In this document: positions 1 to 8,820 of the stretch, piece by piece
Position numbering within the stretch: position 1 is the first letter of the stretch
Layout of the letters: each line of letters begins with the position of its first letter
DNA from: an uncultured Clostridia bacterium
GTDB taxonomy: Bacteria; Bacillota; Clostridia; Saccharofermentanales; Saccharofermentanaceae
Direction: 5' to 3'
Assembly: GCA_947165785.1 (NCBI GenBank)
Contig: CAMVBS010000021.1
Coordinates: forward strand, 1 to 35,148
Length of the DNA stretch: 35,148 nucleotides
Position numbers and translations under genes: made by a program
Notes under the pieces: generated by a model
What the model saw: the letters and a program-made list of their open reading frames with translations, nothing else
The model's database searches: none
Told to the model about the DNA's origin: nothing

Positions 1-49
1 CTACGCCCCTCGGGACTTTCACCCGAGGTTCGGGACATGCCCGTCATAC
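1..49 (-). mobile_element. 5' end of a probable group IIC intron (truncated by window edge)
   Basis: Read on the minus strand, the bases just past the secY terminator begin GTATGACGGGCATG. They then form two short stems: CGGG/CCCG around CATGT, and CTCGGG/CCCGAG around the loop TGAAAGT. A GGGCATG stem followed by a GGGTGAAAGTCCC stem is the layout I recall for the start of domain I in bacterial class C group II introns. Class C introns characteristically insert just 3' of intrinsic terminator hairpins, and that is the position here. Only 49 bases are visible, so the reverse transcriptase ORF and domains V/VI cannot be checked. The first bases, GTATG, differ from the usual GTGYG. The alternative is an unrelated structured RNA or GC-rich spacer. 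Confidence 0.42.
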
Positions 50-51
50 CG

Positions 52-88
52 AAAAGAGGCCGCGACCTTCAAGGTCACAGCCTCTTTT
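52..88 (-). terminator. Intrinsic terminator after secY
   Basis: AAAAGAGGC (52-60) pairs with GCCTCTTTT (80-88). The pairing continues inward through GACCTT/AAGGTC, giving a long stem with a very small loop. It begins about 22 bases past the secY stop, and on the minus strand it ends in TTTT. The A/T arms are symmetrical, so it could also terminate from the other side. It marks the end of the S10-spc transcript. Confidence 0.8.
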
Positions 89-110
89 ATTGTTTAAGTT
101 AAGACTTCTA

Positions 111-1436
111 TCAGTCAAGGAAGCCCTTATAGTTCCTTGTTACAAGCTGGCTCTCGATCTGAACTACGAGATCGTTTGCAACACCTGTAAGGATCAACAC
201 GGAAGTTCCTGCGAACCAGACATAGCCAAGTTCAAGGAAGTTAGCAAGAAGTGTAGGAACCAAAACGATGAATGAAAGGAACAATGCATCGATCCAGTTC
301 AAACGGTTTGCTGTACCAAAGATGAAGTCCTTTGTAGGACGTCCAGGTCTGATACCCGGTATAAATCCACCATTCTTCTGAATGTTGTTCGAGATCTCCA
401 ATGGGTTGAACTGGATCAACGAATAGAAGAATGTGAAGATTATGATACAGAAGAATTCTGCTACATAGTACCATGGGCTGGAACCGAAGTTACGGCACCA
501 ATTTGCAAATACACCCTCGGACTTTGAAAGGAACATGGTTGCGATCATGTTCGGCAAAGAAAGGATAGACATTGCAAAGATTACAGGCATAACACCCGAC
601 TGGTTAACCTTGATCGGGATATATGAGCTCTGGCCGCCGTAGAGTTTTCTTCCGACTGTCTTCTTAGAGTACTGAACAGGGATCCTTCTCTCAGCATTCT
701 GTACATAAAGTACGAAGACGATGAGACCGATGGTAACTGCAGAGATAAGAAGGAAAGCAACTACACCGATAACGATACCGAGTGCTGAGTTGTTGATCTT
801 AGCTCCGAGCTTACCGCTCAAGGAAGCACAGAACTCGTAAGCTGACTTAGCCATCTGTGGTGTTCTTGTTACGATACCTGCGAAGATGATAAGGGAAACA
901 CCGTTACCGATACCATATTCGTTGATACGCTCACCGAGCCAAACGATGAAACATGTACCAGCTGTGAAAGCGAGAGCTACGAGGATCGCATTCAAAGCTG
1001 TAGGAAGAAGGCTTGTCATAGCAGATCTTGTTGTGTATGTAAACAAGCTTGCCTGAACAAGTGCAAGACCGATCGCACCATAACGTGTGATCTTCTGCAT
1101 CTTCTTTCTGCCTGCCTCACCGTCCTTAGACAATTCCTGCAAAGACGGGAATACAACTGTCAAAAGCTGGATGATGATGGAAGCATTGATGTACGGAGTA
1201 ATACCGAGAGCAAAGATAGTTGCTGAGTAAAGTCCGCCACCGGAGATGATATCCATCATGCTACCGATCTGACCCCAGCCCTTGACGAGAGTAGAAAATG
1301 CTTCTCTGTCAAGTCCTGGAGCAGGGATGAGTCCGCCGATCTGGTAAAGACCTAAGATCAATACCGTGAAAAGGATCTTTTTGCGCAACTCCGGCAAACT
1401 GAATGCCTTGATCAAGGTGTCAAAAATACCTCTCAT
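111..1436 (-). CDS. secY: Protein translocase subunit SecY
   Basis: This is the channel-forming membrane subunit of the SecYEG translocon, which exports unfolded preproteins and inserts membrane proteins. The 441-residue product has the family's usual length. It contains about ten hydrophobic segments, the plug-side motif GGLYSATIFALGITPYI, and the cytoplasmic loop motif RRIPVQYSKK that contacts SecA and the ribosome. I chose the ATG at 1436 (MRGIFDT) because GGAGG sits 7 bases upstream; a TTG two codons earlier lacks correct spacing. The gene starts 2 bases after the rplO stop, so translation is probably coupled. It is the last gene of the ribosomal operon here, followed directly by a terminator instead of adk. 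Confidence 0.98.
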   Translation of the reverse strand: MRGIFDTLIKAFSLPELRKKILFTVLILGLYQIGGLIPAPGLDREAFSTLVKGWGQIGSMMDIISGGGLYSATIFALGITPYINASIIIQLLTVVFPSLQELSKDGEAGRKKMQKITRYGAIGLALVQASLFTYTTRSAMTSLLPTALNAILVALAFTAGTCFIVWLGERINEYGIGNGVSLIIFAGIVTRTPQMAKSAYEFCASLSGKLGAKINNSALGIVIGVVAFLLISAVTIGLIVFVLYVQNAERRIPVQYSKKTVGRKLYGGQSSYIPIKVNQSGVMPVIFAMSILSLPNMIATMFLSKSEGVFANWCRNFGSSPWYYVAEFFCIIIFTFFYSLIQFNPLEISNNIQKNGGFIPGIRPGRPTKDFIFGTANRLNWIDALFLSFIVLVPTLLANFLELGYVWFAGTSVLILTGVANDLVVQIESQLVTRNYKGFLD

Positions 1437-1438
1437 GA

Positions 1439-1882
1439 TCAAACCTCCTCTGCCGTTCCACCAGCCTTTTCGATTTTCTCTTTAGCAGAAGCTGTGAACT
1501 TAACTGCCTTTACAGTCAACTTCTTTGTGAGCTCACCGTTACCGAGAATCTTGATACCGTCATTTACCTTAGGAAGAGAGATGATGCCTGCATCTGCGAG
1601 GATCTCAGCAGAAACCTCAGCACCGTTATCGAACTTCTCAAGATCGCTGACGTTGACCTCAATATACTGAGGAGCAAAACGCTTGTTGTTGAAACCTCTC
1701 TTAGGCAAGCGTCTGTAAAGAGGCATTTGTCCACCCTCAAAACCAGGGCGAACTCCACCGCCGGAACGAGCCTTCTGGCCCTTGTGTCCGCGACCTGCTG
1801 TCTTTCCGTTACCGGATCCTGCACCGCGGCCCTTGCGGTATGCGACGGCATTGCCGCCGGAAGTCATTTCATTGAGCTTCAT
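1439..1882 (-). CDS. rplO: 50S ribosomal protein L15
   Basis: L15 is a large-subunit protein that assembles late and threads a basic N-terminal extension into 23S rRNA. The 147-residue product shows the Gly/Arg/Lys-rich N terminus ([18 protein letters not shown]) and the [15 protein letters not shown] signature. The start at 1882 has GGAGG 9 bases upstream. It sits between rpmD and secY, the standard spc order. Confidence 0.98.
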   Translation of the reverse strand: MKLNEMTSGGNAVAYRKGRGAGSGNGKTAGRGHKGQKARSGGGVRPGFEGGQMPLYRRLPKRGFNNKRFAPQYIEVNVSDLEKFDNGAEVSAEILADAGIISLPKVNDGIKILGNGELTKKLTVKAVKFTASAKEKIEKAGGTAEEV

Positions 1883-1897
1883 TTATATATACCTCCA

Positions 1898-2077
1898 TTA
1901 AACTTCTTCACAAGTTACGAGATGAGCAACTCTGTGAACCATTCCTCTGATAGCAGAGTCATCGTTCTTTTCAACAGACTGACCGATCTTCTTGAGACCG
2001 AGAGCTGCAACTGTTGCTGCCTGAACTTTTGTGCACTTGTTGGTACTCTTTACCAAAGTTACTTTTAATTTTCCCAT
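1898..2077 (-). CDS. rpmD: 50S ribosomal protein L30
   Basis: This 59-residue gene is short enough to be missed by length filters. It reads MGKLKVTLVKSTNKCTKVQA at the N terminus, then a LGLKKIGQSVEKND segment and a C-terminal RGMVHRVAHLV. These match the L30 fold and its GLKKI...RGM...HLV pattern. It lies exactly between rpsE and rplO, where rpmD belongs, and starts at ATG 2077 with AGGAGG about 8 bases upstream. L30 is a small 23S rRNA-binding protein of the large subunit. The overlapping open frames here, including one on the opposite strand, are shadows. Confidence 0.95.
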   Translation of the reverse strand: MGKLKVTLVKSTNKCTKVQAATVAALGLKKIGQSVEKNDDSAIRGMVHRVAHLVTCEEV

Positions 2078-2091
2078 GATAAGAGTCCTCC

Positions 2092-2586
2092 TTAACGAAT
2101 TTCTTCAACGGACTTGCCACGGATGCGTGCAACCTTCTCGATTGACTTAAGGCCAGCAAGACCTGCAAGTGTAGCATTGACCATGTTGTTCGGGTTGTTT
2201 GTACCAAGGGACTTAGTACGGATATCTGTGATACCTGCGAGCTCGCATACGGAACGAACAGGACCACCAGCGATGATACCTGTACCGTTTGCAGCAGGCT
2301 TCATAACGATCTTACCTGCGCCGTAAAGTCCGAGTGTCTCGTGAGGGATAGTACCGTTAACTACCGGAACCTCGATGATATTCTTCTTAGCTTCCTCGAT
2401 ACCCTTGCGGATTGCGTCCGGAACCTCGGCAGCCTTACCGATACCCTTACCAACGTGACCATTACCGTCGCCTACGATAACGAGAGCAGCAAAGCGCATG
2501 TTTCTACCACCCTTAACAGTCTTGGAAACACGTCTGATATGGATGACCTTTTCTGTTAATTCCATATTTGTAGAATCAAAACCCAT
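2092..2586 (-). CDS. rpsE: 30S ribosomal protein S5
   Basis: S5 shapes the mRNA entry site and translational fidelity, with a double-stranded RNA-binding-like N-terminal domain followed by the S5 C-terminal fold. Visible signatures are [23 protein letters not shown] text (here [19 protein letters not shown]) and the C-terminal [16 protein letters not shown]. The 164-residue length is normal. The ATG at 2586 has GGAGG 9 bases upstream. Confidence 0.98.
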   Translation of the reverse strand: MGFDSTNMELTEKVIHIRRVSKTVKGGRNMRFAALVIVGDGNGHVGKGIGKAAEVPDAIRKGIEEAKKNIIEVPVVNGTIPHETLGLYGAGKIVMKPAANGTGIIAGGPVRSVCELAGITDIRTKSLGTNNPNNMVNATLAGLAGLKSIEKVARIRGKSVEEIR

Positions 2587-2603
2587 ATGTTATTTCCTCC
2601 TGA

Positions 2604-2966
2604 TTAGAATGAGAGACCAGCTTCACGAGCTGCCTCAGCCAAAGCTGCTACTCTGCCGTGATATACATATCCACCGCGATCGAATACAACTTCCTTAATG
2701 TCCTTAGCAAGTGCGCGCTCAGCAACAAGCTTACCAACCTTAGCAGCTGCTTCCTTGTTACCGCCGTTCTCGGACTTGATATCCTTATCAAGAGAAGATG
2801 CACTTACAAGTGTGTTACCGTTTACGTCATCAATAACCTGAGCGTAGATGTTAGCGTTGCTTCTGAATACGCACAAACGTGGGCACTCAGCTGTACCGCT
2901 GATCTTCTTTCTTACGCGAAGGTGCTTTCTCTTACGAATTTCGTTTTTATCAACTTTGTTAATCAT
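2604..2966 (-). CDS. rplR: 50S ribosomal protein L18
   Basis: L18 binds 5S rRNA together with L5 and anchors it in the central protuberance. The 120-residue product has the basic N terminus ([17 protein letters not shown]), the [17 protein letters not shown] core and the C-terminal [20 protein letters not shown] signature. GGGAGG precedes the ATG at 2966 by about 9 bases. It lies between rplF and rpsE as in other spc operons. Confidence 0.98.
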   Translation of the reverse strand: MINKVDKNEIRKRKHLRVRKKISGTAECPRLCVFRSNANIYAQVIDDVNGNTLVSASSLDKDIKSENGGNKEAAAKVGKLVAERALAKDIKEVVFDRGGYVYHGRVAALAEAAREAGLSF

Positions 2967-2983
2967 TAACTTACACCTCCCGC

Positions 2984-3526
2984 TTACTTCTTAGCGCCAG
3001 TCTTACCTTCCTTGATTCTCAAGTGCTCAGTAGCATATTTAATACCCTTGCCCTTGTATGCATCAGGAAGTCTGAATGAACGAATCTTTGCTGCTGTCTC
3101 ACCAACGAGCTGCTTGTCAGCACCCTTAACGGTGATCTTCTGTGCGTCAGGAACTTCGATTGTGATTCCCTCTGGCTCAACCATCTCGATCGGGTGGGAG
3201 TAACCGAGGTTCAATACGATCTTATTGCCCTGCTTAGCTGCCTTGTAACCGACACCGTTGATCTCGAGATCCTTGGAGAAACCCTCGGATACACCGATAA
3301 CCATGTTGTTGATCAAAGAACGTGTAAGTCCGTGAAGAGCCTTCTGCTGCTTCTCGTCGTTCTGTCTCTCAACTGTGATAACGGCCCCGTCTACTTTAAC
3401 TGTCATATCAGGATGTACATCCAACTCGAGAGTGGACTTTCCGCCCTTAACAGTCAGGTGATGGCCGTCAAGCTTGACCTCGACTCCTGCAGGAATCGTG
3501 ATCGGCATTCTACCAATTCTTGACAT
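2984..3526 (-). CDS. rplF: 50S ribosomal protein L6
   Basis: L6 lies near the factor-binding site of the large subunit and has two homologous RNA-binding domains. The start is the ATG at 3526 ([15 protein letters not shown]), with AGGAGG 8 bases upstream; an in-frame ATG 14 codons earlier lies in the spacer and lacks a site. The product has 180 residues, and the C-terminal [24 protein letters not shown] region is the L6 signature. It is separated from rpsH by an unusually long, structured 90-base spacer. Confidence 0.98.
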   Translation of the reverse strand: MSRIGRMPITIPAGVEVKLDGHHLTVKGGKSTLELDVHPDMTVKVDGAVITVERQNDEKQQKALHGLTRSLINNMVIGVSEGFSKDLEINGVGYKAAKQGNKIVLNLGYSHPIEMVEPEGITIEVPDAQKITVKGADKQLVGETAAKIRSFRLPDAYKGKGIKYATEHLRIKEGKTGAKK

Positions 3527-3553
3527 AATATTTTTCCTCCTGCTCTTTAGATT

Positions 3554-3585
3554 GCGCGTATCGCACATATGTCGTGTGCGATGCG
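3554..3585 (-). other. Stem-loop in the rpsH-rplF spacer
   Basis: The 90-base gap between rpsH and rplF holds GCGTATCGCACA and TGTGCGATGCGC arms, about 11 base pairs with one mismatch, around a short loop (ATATGTCG region). Gaps elsewhere in this operon are mostly 4-27 bases. The hairpin could be an mRNA processing or stability element, or a repressor-protein site. The sequence does not say which. It lacks a following T-run, so it is not a clear terminator. Confidence 0.55.
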
Positions 3586-3616
3586 CTTTTCAGAGTTTTT
3601 ATATAATCGATTATGA

Positions 3617-4015
3617 TTACCAAACGTATGCGAGAACTTCGCCGCCTACACCGAGCTCACGAGCCTTCTTATCGGTCATGACACCCTTTGATGTGGAAAC
3701 GATCGCGATACCGAGACCACCCAATACCTTAGGGAGATTCTCCTTATCAGCATAGATACGAAGACCCGGCTTAGAGATTCTCTTGATACCGGAGATGACG
3801 TGCTCACGGCCGTCAACATACTTCAATGTAACTTTGATCATTCCCTGCTTATTGTCCTCAATGCACTGGAAAGCTGTGATGTAGCCTTCGTCCAACAAGA
3901 TCTGAGCGATAGACTTCTTCAAGTTGGAAGAAGGGATCATAACTGTCGGATGGCCTGCTGTTCCTGCATTACGGATTCTTGTAAGCATATCTGCGATTGC
4001 ATCTGTTATCTGCAT
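3617..4015 (-). CDS. rpsH: 30S ribosomal protein S8
   Basis: S8 binds the central domain of 16S rRNA early in assembly, and in E. coli it represses the spc operon. The 132-residue product starts [18 protein letters not shown] and ends [17 protein letters not shown], both family signatures. GGAGG lies 7 bases before the ATG at 4015. It is preceded by rpsN. Confidence 0.98.
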   Translation of the reverse strand: MQITDAIADMLTRIRNAGTAGHPTVMIPSSNLKKSIAQILLDEGYITAFQCIEDNKQGMIKVTLKYVDGREHVISGIKRISKPGLRIYADKENLPKVLGGLGIAIVSTSKGVMTDKKARELGVGGEVLAYVW

Positions 4016-4041
4016 AATTATTCCTCCTATAATGCTACGAA

Positions 4042-4227
4042 TTACCAGCTAGCCTTCTTAACGCCCGGAATCTCACCCTTGTATGCGAGATCACGGAAGC
4101 AAAGACGGCAAATGCCATACTTACGCATGTAAGAATGTGGACGTCCACAAAGCTTACAACGGTTGTGCTGCTGTGTAGAATGTTTCGGAGTCTTCTGTGA
4201 TTTAAGAATCATTGACTTCTTTGCCAT
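4042..4227 (-). CDS. rpsN: 30S ribosomal protein S14, zinc-binding type
   Basis: The 61-residue S14 is the short zinc form. Cys24, Cys27, Cys40 and Cys43 form two CxxC knuckles (CKLCGRP and CRLCF), and the C terminus is [12 protein letters not shown]14 assembles in the 30S head. Having the zinc form in the main operon is normal for Firmicutes; many species also keep a zinc-free copy elsewhere, which cannot be judged from this window. GGAGG precedes the start. Confidence 0.98.
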   Translation of the reverse strand: MAKKSMILKSQKTPKHSTQQHNRCKLCGRPHSYMRKYGICRLCFRDLAYKGEIPGVKKASW

Positions 4228-4243
4228 TATTAAATCCTCCTAA

Positions 4244-4783
4244 TTACTTGTGGAACGGCATACCGATCAACTTGAGAAGCTCGAAAGCCTCTTCGTCTGT
4301 CTCAGCCGTTGTAACGATGATGATGTCCATACCACGGATCTTATCGATCTTATCGTAATCGATTTCAGGGAACATGAGCTGCTCCTTGATACCCATAGCG
4401 TAGTTACCGTGTCCATCAAATGAATTAGGACTAATACCGCGGAAGTCACGAACACGTGGAAGGGAGATGCTGATGAACTTGTCGAGGAAGTTGTACATGT
4501 TCTCACCACGGAGTGTAACCTTACAACCGATCTTCATGCCCTCACGAAGCTTAAATGCAGCAACAGACTTACGTGCTGTTGTTGATACCGGCTTCTGTCC
4601 AGCAATGATACCCATATCACGCATAGCGTTGTCCAAAGCCTTAGGGTTGTCTTTAACTTCACCGACACCCATGTTAAGAACGATCTTCTCGATCTTAGGG
4701 ATCTGCATTACTGAAGAATACTTAAATGTTTCCTTCAAAGCCGGTGCAACTTCAGATGTGTACTTATCTTTTAATCTAGACAT
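4244..4783 (-). CDS. rplE: 50S ribosomal protein L5
   Basis: L5 binds 5S rRNA and contacts the P-site tRNA. The 179-residue product begins [18 protein letters not shown] and contains the motifs [10 protein letters not shown], the ITGQKP-like [20 protein letters not shown] region (split here) and [20 protein letters not shown]. It ends 16 bases before rpsN and starts 4 bases after the rplX stop. Confidence 0.98.
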   Translation of the reverse strand: MSRLKDKYTSEVAPALKETFKYSSVMQIPKIEKIVLNMGVGEVKDNPKALDNAMRDMGIIAGQKPVSTTARKSVAAFKLREGMKIGCKVTLRGENMYNFLDKFISISLPRVRDFRGISPNSFDGHGNYAMGIKEQLMFPEIDYDKIDKIRGMDIIIVTTAETDEEAFELLKLIGMPFHK

Positions 4784-4787
4784 CTAC

Positions 4788-5138
4788 TTACTCCCCCTTG
4801 CTTGCCTTCTTGATAGTATCGATGACTGCACCGCACTTCTTGCAAACGCGGTCCTTGGAACCGTCCTCGTTTACCTTGTGTGCAACACGTGTAGCCTTGC
4901 CGCACTTAGGGCAAACAAGCATTACGTTAGATGCATCGATAGAACCTTCGCGGTCGATGATACCGCTTGGTGCGTTCTGAGTTCTAGCCTTCTGGTGCTT
5001 CTTGACCATGTTAGCGCCCTCAACATAAACGCGACCTGTCTTTGGCTCAGTCTTCAAAACCTTACCAACCTTTCCGGAATCCTTACCGGAAATAACGACT
5101 ACCTTGTCGTCTGTCTTAACATGAATTTTATTAGCCAT
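4788..5138 (-). CDS. rplX: 50S ribosomal protein L24
   Basis: L24 initiates large-subunit assembly. An N-terminal KOW motif (DKVVVISGKDSGKVGKVLK) is followed by a C-terminal zinc-ribbon-like pair, CPKC and CKKC, common in bacterial L24. I chose the ATG at 5138 (MANKIHV, 116 residues) because GGAGG is 9 bases upstream. A TTG three codons earlier would put the site directly against the start. Confidence 0.97.
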   Translation of the reverse strand: MANKIHVKTDDKVVVISGKDSGKVGKVLKTEPKTGRVYVEGANMVKKHQKARTQNAPSGIIDREGSIDASNVMLVCPKCGKATRVAHKVNEDGSKDRVCKKCGAVIDTIKKASKGE

Positions 5139-5152
5139 ATTAAGCAACCTCC

Positions 5153-5521
5153 TTAAAGAACTTCCGGAGCAAGGGACAAGATCTTCATGTAGTCCTTGTC
5201 TCTGAGCTCTCTCGCGATAGGTCCAAAGATACGTGTTCCGCGAGGGTTCTTGTCTTCTTTGATAATAACTGCAGCGTTCTCATCGAATTTGATGTAAGAA
5301 CCGTCTGCTCTTCTGACGCCCTTCTTTGTACGTACAACAACTGCACGAACTACGTCGCCCTTCTTGACCATGCCGCCAGGAGCAGCTGTCTTTACGGAAC
5401 AAACGATGACGTCACCGATGTTTGCGTATTTACGCCATGAACCACCGAGTACCTTAATGCAGGCAAGCTCTTTAGCACCTGTGTTGTCGGCAGCTCTGAG
5501 TCTGGATTCAACCTGAATCAT
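5153..5521 (-). CDS. rplN: 50S ribosomal protein L14
   Basis: L14 lies at the subunit interface and contacts 16S rRNA in bridge B5/B8. The 122-residue sequence starts [20 protein letters not shown] and carries the signature region [13 protein letters not shown]. It ends with [19 protein letters not shown]. All are typical, and the neighbours rpsQ and rplX are in standard order. Confidence 0.98.
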   Translation of the reverse strand: MIQVESRLRAADNTGAKELACIKVLGGSWRKYANIGDVIVCSVKTAAPGGMVKKGDVVRAVVVRTKKGVRRADGSYIKFDENAAVIIKEDKNPRGTRIFGPIARELRDKDYMKILSLAPEVL

Positions 5522-5543
5522 TGATTTTTCCTCCTACCTTGCA

Positions 5544-5801
5544 TTACTTAGCCTTTTCGATGATCTCGACCAATCTCCAACGCTTATCCTTGGATGTAGG
5601 ACGAGTTTCCATTACCATGACCTTATCGCCAATGCCGCAAACGTTTTCTTCGTCATGAGCCTTGAGCTTATAAGTTCTCTTCATGATCTTACCGTAAAGC
5701 GGATGCTTAACGTGCTCTACAACAGAGACAACGATCGTCTTGTCCATCTTGTCGGATGTAACGAGACCTACTCTTGTTTTTCTGAGGTTACGTTCTGCCA
5801 T
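5544..5801 (-). CDS. rpsQ: 30S ribosomal protein S17
   Basis: S17 is an OB-fold protein that binds 16S rRNA early in assembly. The 85-residue product has the [17 protein letters not shown] strand pair and the [20 protein letters not shown] signature. It lies between rpmC and rplN, with short gaps of about 15 and 22 bases. Confidence 0.98.
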   Translation of the reverse strand: MAERNLRKTRVGLVTSDKMDKTIVVSVVEHVKHPLYGKIMKRTYKLKAHDEENVCGIGDKVMVMETRPTSKDKRWRLVEIIEKAK

Positions 5802-5816
5802 CTTTCGTTATCCCCC

Positions 5817-6014
5817 TTAGTTAGCCTTGAGCTCTTGCTCACGGATTATTGTCTTAACTCTAGCGATATCTCTCTTAACAGAAGCGATCTGCTGAGGATT
5901 CTCGAGTTGGTTTGTAGCGTGCTGGAAACGGAGCTTGAAGAGTTCCTCTTTAAGAGCAACCAATTCCTTCTGAAGCTCTTCGCTTGACTTGGAACGAATT
6001 TCATTAGCCTTCAT
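5817..6014 (-). CDS. rpmC: 50S ribosomal protein L29
   Basis: L29 is a two-helix protein near the exit tunnel and part of the docking platform for SRP and trigger factor. The 65 residues read [19 protein letters not shown] at the start and contain the [18 protein letters not shown] signature. The start ATG at 6014 lies inside the end of rplP with an 11-base overlap, which indicates translational coupling. Confidence 0.97.
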   Translation of the reverse strand: MKANEIRSKSSEELQKELVALKEELFKLRFQHATNQLENPQQIASVKRDIARVKTIIREQELKAN

Positions 6015-6435
6015 TGGAAACTTCCTCCTTTTCCCTGATTACAAACTTTGTCTTACATGGGAGCTTGTGACCTGCAAGACGCATAGCTTCTCTAGCCTGC
6101 TCCTCTGTTACGCCTGCGATCTCGAAAAGAACGCGACCCGGCTTAACTACTGCTACCCAGAACTCTACGGAACCTTTACCGGAACCCATTCGAGCTTCTG
6201 CAGGGTGCTTTGTGATCGGCTTATCCGGGAAGATCTTGATCCAGACCTTACCGCCTCTCTTAACGTATCTGTTGATAGCGATACGGGCAGCCTCGATCTG
6301 ATTGGATCTGATCCAGCATGGCTCAGTTGCCATGATACCGTAATCACCGTATGCTACGAAATTACCGCGAGAAGCTTTACCGGTCAAACGACCACGGTGC
6401 TGCTTTCTGTGCTTAACTCTCTTAGGAAGTAACAT
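6004..6435 (-). CDS. rplP: 50S ribosomal protein L16
   Basis: L16 organises the A-site tRNA-binding region of the large subunit. The 143-residue product starts [19 protein letters not shown] and carries [20 protein letters not shown] and [17 protein letters not shown] text (here [17 protein letters not shown]). Its start overlaps the rpsC stop by one base and its end overlaps rpmC by 11 bases. Confidence 0.98.
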   Translation of the reverse strand: MLLPKRVKHRKQHRGRLTGKASRGNFVAYGDYGIMATEPCWIRSNQIEAARIAINRYVKRGGKVWIKIFPDKPITKHPAEARMGSGKGSVEFWVAVVKPGRVLFEIAGVTEEQAREAMRLAGHKLPCKTKFVIREKEEVSNEG

Positions 6436-7166
6436 CAGTTCTCGCCTCCTTCTTTAACTTCTGCGTTCTTCTTTGCAGGAAGAATCTCGCCCTTGTAGAT
6501 CCAAACCTTTACACCGATACGACCGTATGTTGTGTTTGCCTCAGCAAAACCATAGTCGATGTCAGCACGGAGTGTCTGGAGCGGGATAGTACCCTCGTGA
6601 TATGTCTCGGATCTAGCGATCTCGGCACCGCCCAAACGACCGGAGCACATTGTCTTGATTCCGAGGATTCCCTGCTTCATTGCAGAAGACATAGCCTTCT
6701 TCATGGCACGACGGAAGCTTACACGATTCTCGAGCTGGACTGCAATGTTCTCTGCAACGAGCTTAGCATTGCTGTCGATGTTCTTAACTTCTTTAACCTC
6801 TACGAAGAAATCCTTCTTGAACTTCTTCTTGAGAGACTCCTTGAGTGCCTCGATACCAGCACCCTTTGTTCCGATAACAAGACCCGGCTTAGCAACGTTA
6901 AGGATGATAGTTGTCTTATCTGTACCCTTACGCTCGATCTCTACGGAAGAAACACCTGCGATGTTCTTTCTGCTGTCATCGAAAGGCTTCTTGGAGCCCT
7001 TACCTGCGAGCTTAATGATCTTGTCAAGTTCTGTCTTTACGAAATCACGGATTTGCTTGTCCTCAACAAGGAAATCGCTGAATGTTTTCTTATCGGCATA
7101 CCAACGTGTGTCCCATTCTTTGATGACACCTACGCGTAAACCATGGGGATTAACTTTCTGACCCAT
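6435..7166 (-). CDS. rpsC: 30S ribosomal protein S3
   Basis: S3 lies at the mRNA entry tunnel and, with S4 and S5, gives the ribosome its helicase activity. The sequence starts [19 protein letters not shown] and has a KH domain ([17 protein letters not shown]) and the [12 protein letters not shown] signature. At 243 residues it is about 20 longer than most bacterial S3. The extra length is mainly a Lys/Gly/Asp-rich insertion around residues 50-70, between the first helix and the VSSVEIERK strand. Confidence 0.97.
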   Translation of the reverse strand: MGQKVNPHGLRVGVIKEWDTRWYADKKTFSDFLVEDKQIRDFVKTELDKIIKLAGKGSKKPFDDSRKNIAGVSSVEIERKGTDKTTIILNVAKPGLVIGTKGAGIEALKESLKKKFKKDFFVEVKEVKNIDSNAKLVAENIAVQLENRVSFRRAMKKAMSSAMKQGILGIKTMCSGRLGGAEIARSETYHEGTIPLQTLRADIDYGFAEANTTYGRIGVKVWIYKGEILPAKKNAEVKEGGEN

Positions 7167-7178
7167 TTGAAACCCTCC

Positions 7179-7655
7179 TTATACTCTTTCCTTGAGAACG
7201 ATAGTAACGTGACTTGTTCTCTTGTTGATTCTGTTAGCGGATCCTCTAGCTCTTGGCATGAAGCGCTTGATGATCGGACCCGGATTAGCAAATGCATCTG
7301 CAACATAGAGGTCATCACGGTTGAGACCGTTGTTGTTTACTGCGTTTGCCTCAGCAGACTTGAGGACCTTTGTGAGGATCGGGGAAGCTGCCTTAGGTGT
7401 GTACATAAGGATTGCATAAGCCTCATCGATTGACTTACCCTTGATGAGATCGATAACGATCTTCATCTTTCTAGGAGTAATTCTGATGTACTTAGCTGTT
7501 GCCTTACCCTGGTCTCTTCCCATACCGAGGAGCTTTCTCTGCTTCTTGGTAGGAATAGGGAGTCTTGCAAACTTCTTGGAAGGCTGTGCATAAGCCTTAA
7601 GAATCTCATCGCGATTCTTCTCGATGTTTTCTTTTGTCAAAATTATCTTTTCCAC
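7179..7655 (-). CDS. rplV: 50S ribosomal protein L22 with N-terminal extension
   Basis: L22 lines the nascent-peptide exit tunnel through its long beta-hairpin. The canonical domain begins near residue 50 ([20 protein letters not shown]), and the tunnel-loop region [18 protein letters not shown] is normal. About 48 basic residues precede it, making the product 158 residues against the usual 110-130. The start is a GTG at 7655 with GGGAG about 7 bases upstream. No better-placed start with a ribosome binding site is evident closer to the domain, so I think the extension is translated. Confidence 0.95.
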   Translation of the reverse strand: MEKIILTKENIEKNRDEILKAYAQPSKKFARLPIPTKKQRKLLGMGRDQGKATAKYIRITPRKMKIVIDLIKGKSIDEAYAILMYTPKAASPILTKVLKSAEANAVNNNGLNRDDLYVADAFANPGPIIKRFMPRARGSANRINKRTSHVTIVLKERV

Positions 7656-7675
7656 AATTTTTCTCCCTTCTACGC

Positions 7676-7954
7676 TTAGCGAGCGTTAGCAGACTTCTCG
7701 CCTGCGTGGCCGCCAAACTTACGTGTAGGTGCGAACTCACCGAGCTTGTGTCCAACCATTTCCTCTGTTACATAAACAGGAACGTGCTTGTGACCGTCGT
7801 AAACTGCAATGGTATGTCCGACAAAGTCAGGGAAGATAGTGGAAGCACGAGACCATGTCTTGATAACTTTCTTCTCGTTGGCGTCGTTCATAGCCTTAAT
7901 TCTCTTCATGAGGGCGTCTTCAACAAAATAGCCCTTCTTAGTAGATCTACTCAT
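7676..7954 (-). CDS. rpsS: 30S ribosomal protein S19
   Basis: S19 is in the 30S head and contacts S13 and the A-site finger. The 92-residue product begins [19 protein letters not shown] and contains the [20 protein letters not shown] and [12 protein letters not shown] signatures. AGGAGG precedes the ATG at 7954 by 9 bases. It lies between rplB and rplV. Confidence 0.98.
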   Translation of the reverse strand: MSRSTKKGYFVEDALMKRIKAMNDANEKKVIKTWSRASTIFPDFVGHTIAVYDGHKHVPVYVTEEMVGHKLGEFAPTRKFGGHAGEKSANAR

Positions 7955-7973
7955 TTGTTACGCAACCTCCTTA

Positions 7974-8801
7974 TTACTTTCTGCCCTTAACAATGTACTT
8001 GTTGGACTGCTTCTTCTTATTACGTGTCTTCTTACCGAGAGTTGGAACACCCCAAGGTGTAACAGGGCCCGGAAGACCGATAGGAGACTTACCTTCACCA
8101 CCACCGTGTGGGTGATCGTTAGGGTTCATTACAACGCCTCGAACGGAAGGACGAACACCGAGGTGACGGCTGCGGCCGGCTTTACCAAGGTTAACGTTCT
8201 CGTGCTCTGCGTTACCGATCGTACCGATTGTTGCACGGCACTTAACGGATACCATACGAACCTCACCTGATGGGAGACGGATCTGAGCGAAGTCACCTTC
8301 CTTAGCCATGAGCTGAGCGGAAGCACCTGCTGTTCTAACCATCTGAGCGCCCTTACCAGGCTTGAGCTCTACACAGTGAATAACTGTACCAACAGGGATG
8401 TTAGCGATTGGAAGTGCATTACCAGGCATGATGTCTGCATCAGGACCGCTTACGATAACGTGACCGATCTTTGTCTCTGCAGGGCAGAGGATGTAAGACT
8501 TAACGCCGTCTGCATACTGGAGAAGAGCGATGAATGCTGTACGGTTTGGATCGTACTCGATAGCAACAACCTTTGCAGGGATGTTGTCCTTATTTCTCTT
8601 CCAGTCGATGATACGGATCTTTCTTCTGTTACCGCCACCGATGTGACGAACTGTGATGCGACCGTATGAGTTACGTCCGCCTGTCTTCTTAGCTGTAGCA
8701 AGAAGAGCCTTTTCAGGAGCCTTCTTTGTAAGTACAGAATAATCTGTAACAGTCATCTGACGAACAGCCGGAGAAGTAGGATTAAATGTTTTTACTGCCA
8801 T
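7974..8801 (-). CDS. rplB: 50S ribosomal protein L2
   Basis: L2 is required for subunit association and peptidyl-transferase function. At 275 residues it is the usual length. It has the N-terminal OB-fold ([20 protein letters not shown]) and the C-terminal SH3-like domain, ending with the conserved loop [19 protein letters not shown] that carries the functional histidine near position 229. The basic tail [19 protein letters not shown] is typical. Confidence 0.98.
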   Translation of the reverse strand: MAVKTFNPTSPAVRQMTVTDYSVLTKKAPEKALLATAKKTGGRNSYGRITVRHIGGGNRRKIRIIDWKRNKDNIPAKVVAIEYDPNRTAFIALLQYADGVKSYILCPAETKIGHVIVSGPDADIMPGNALPIANIPVGTVIHCVELKPGKGAQMVRTAGASAQLMAKEGDFAQIRLPSGEVRMVSVKCRATIGTIGNAEHENVNLGKAGRSRHLGVRPSVRGVVMNPNDHPHGGGEGKSPIGLPGPVTPWGVPTLGKKTRNKKKQSNKYIVKGRK

Positions 8802-8820
8802 TTTTCTTCACTCCTTTTCC

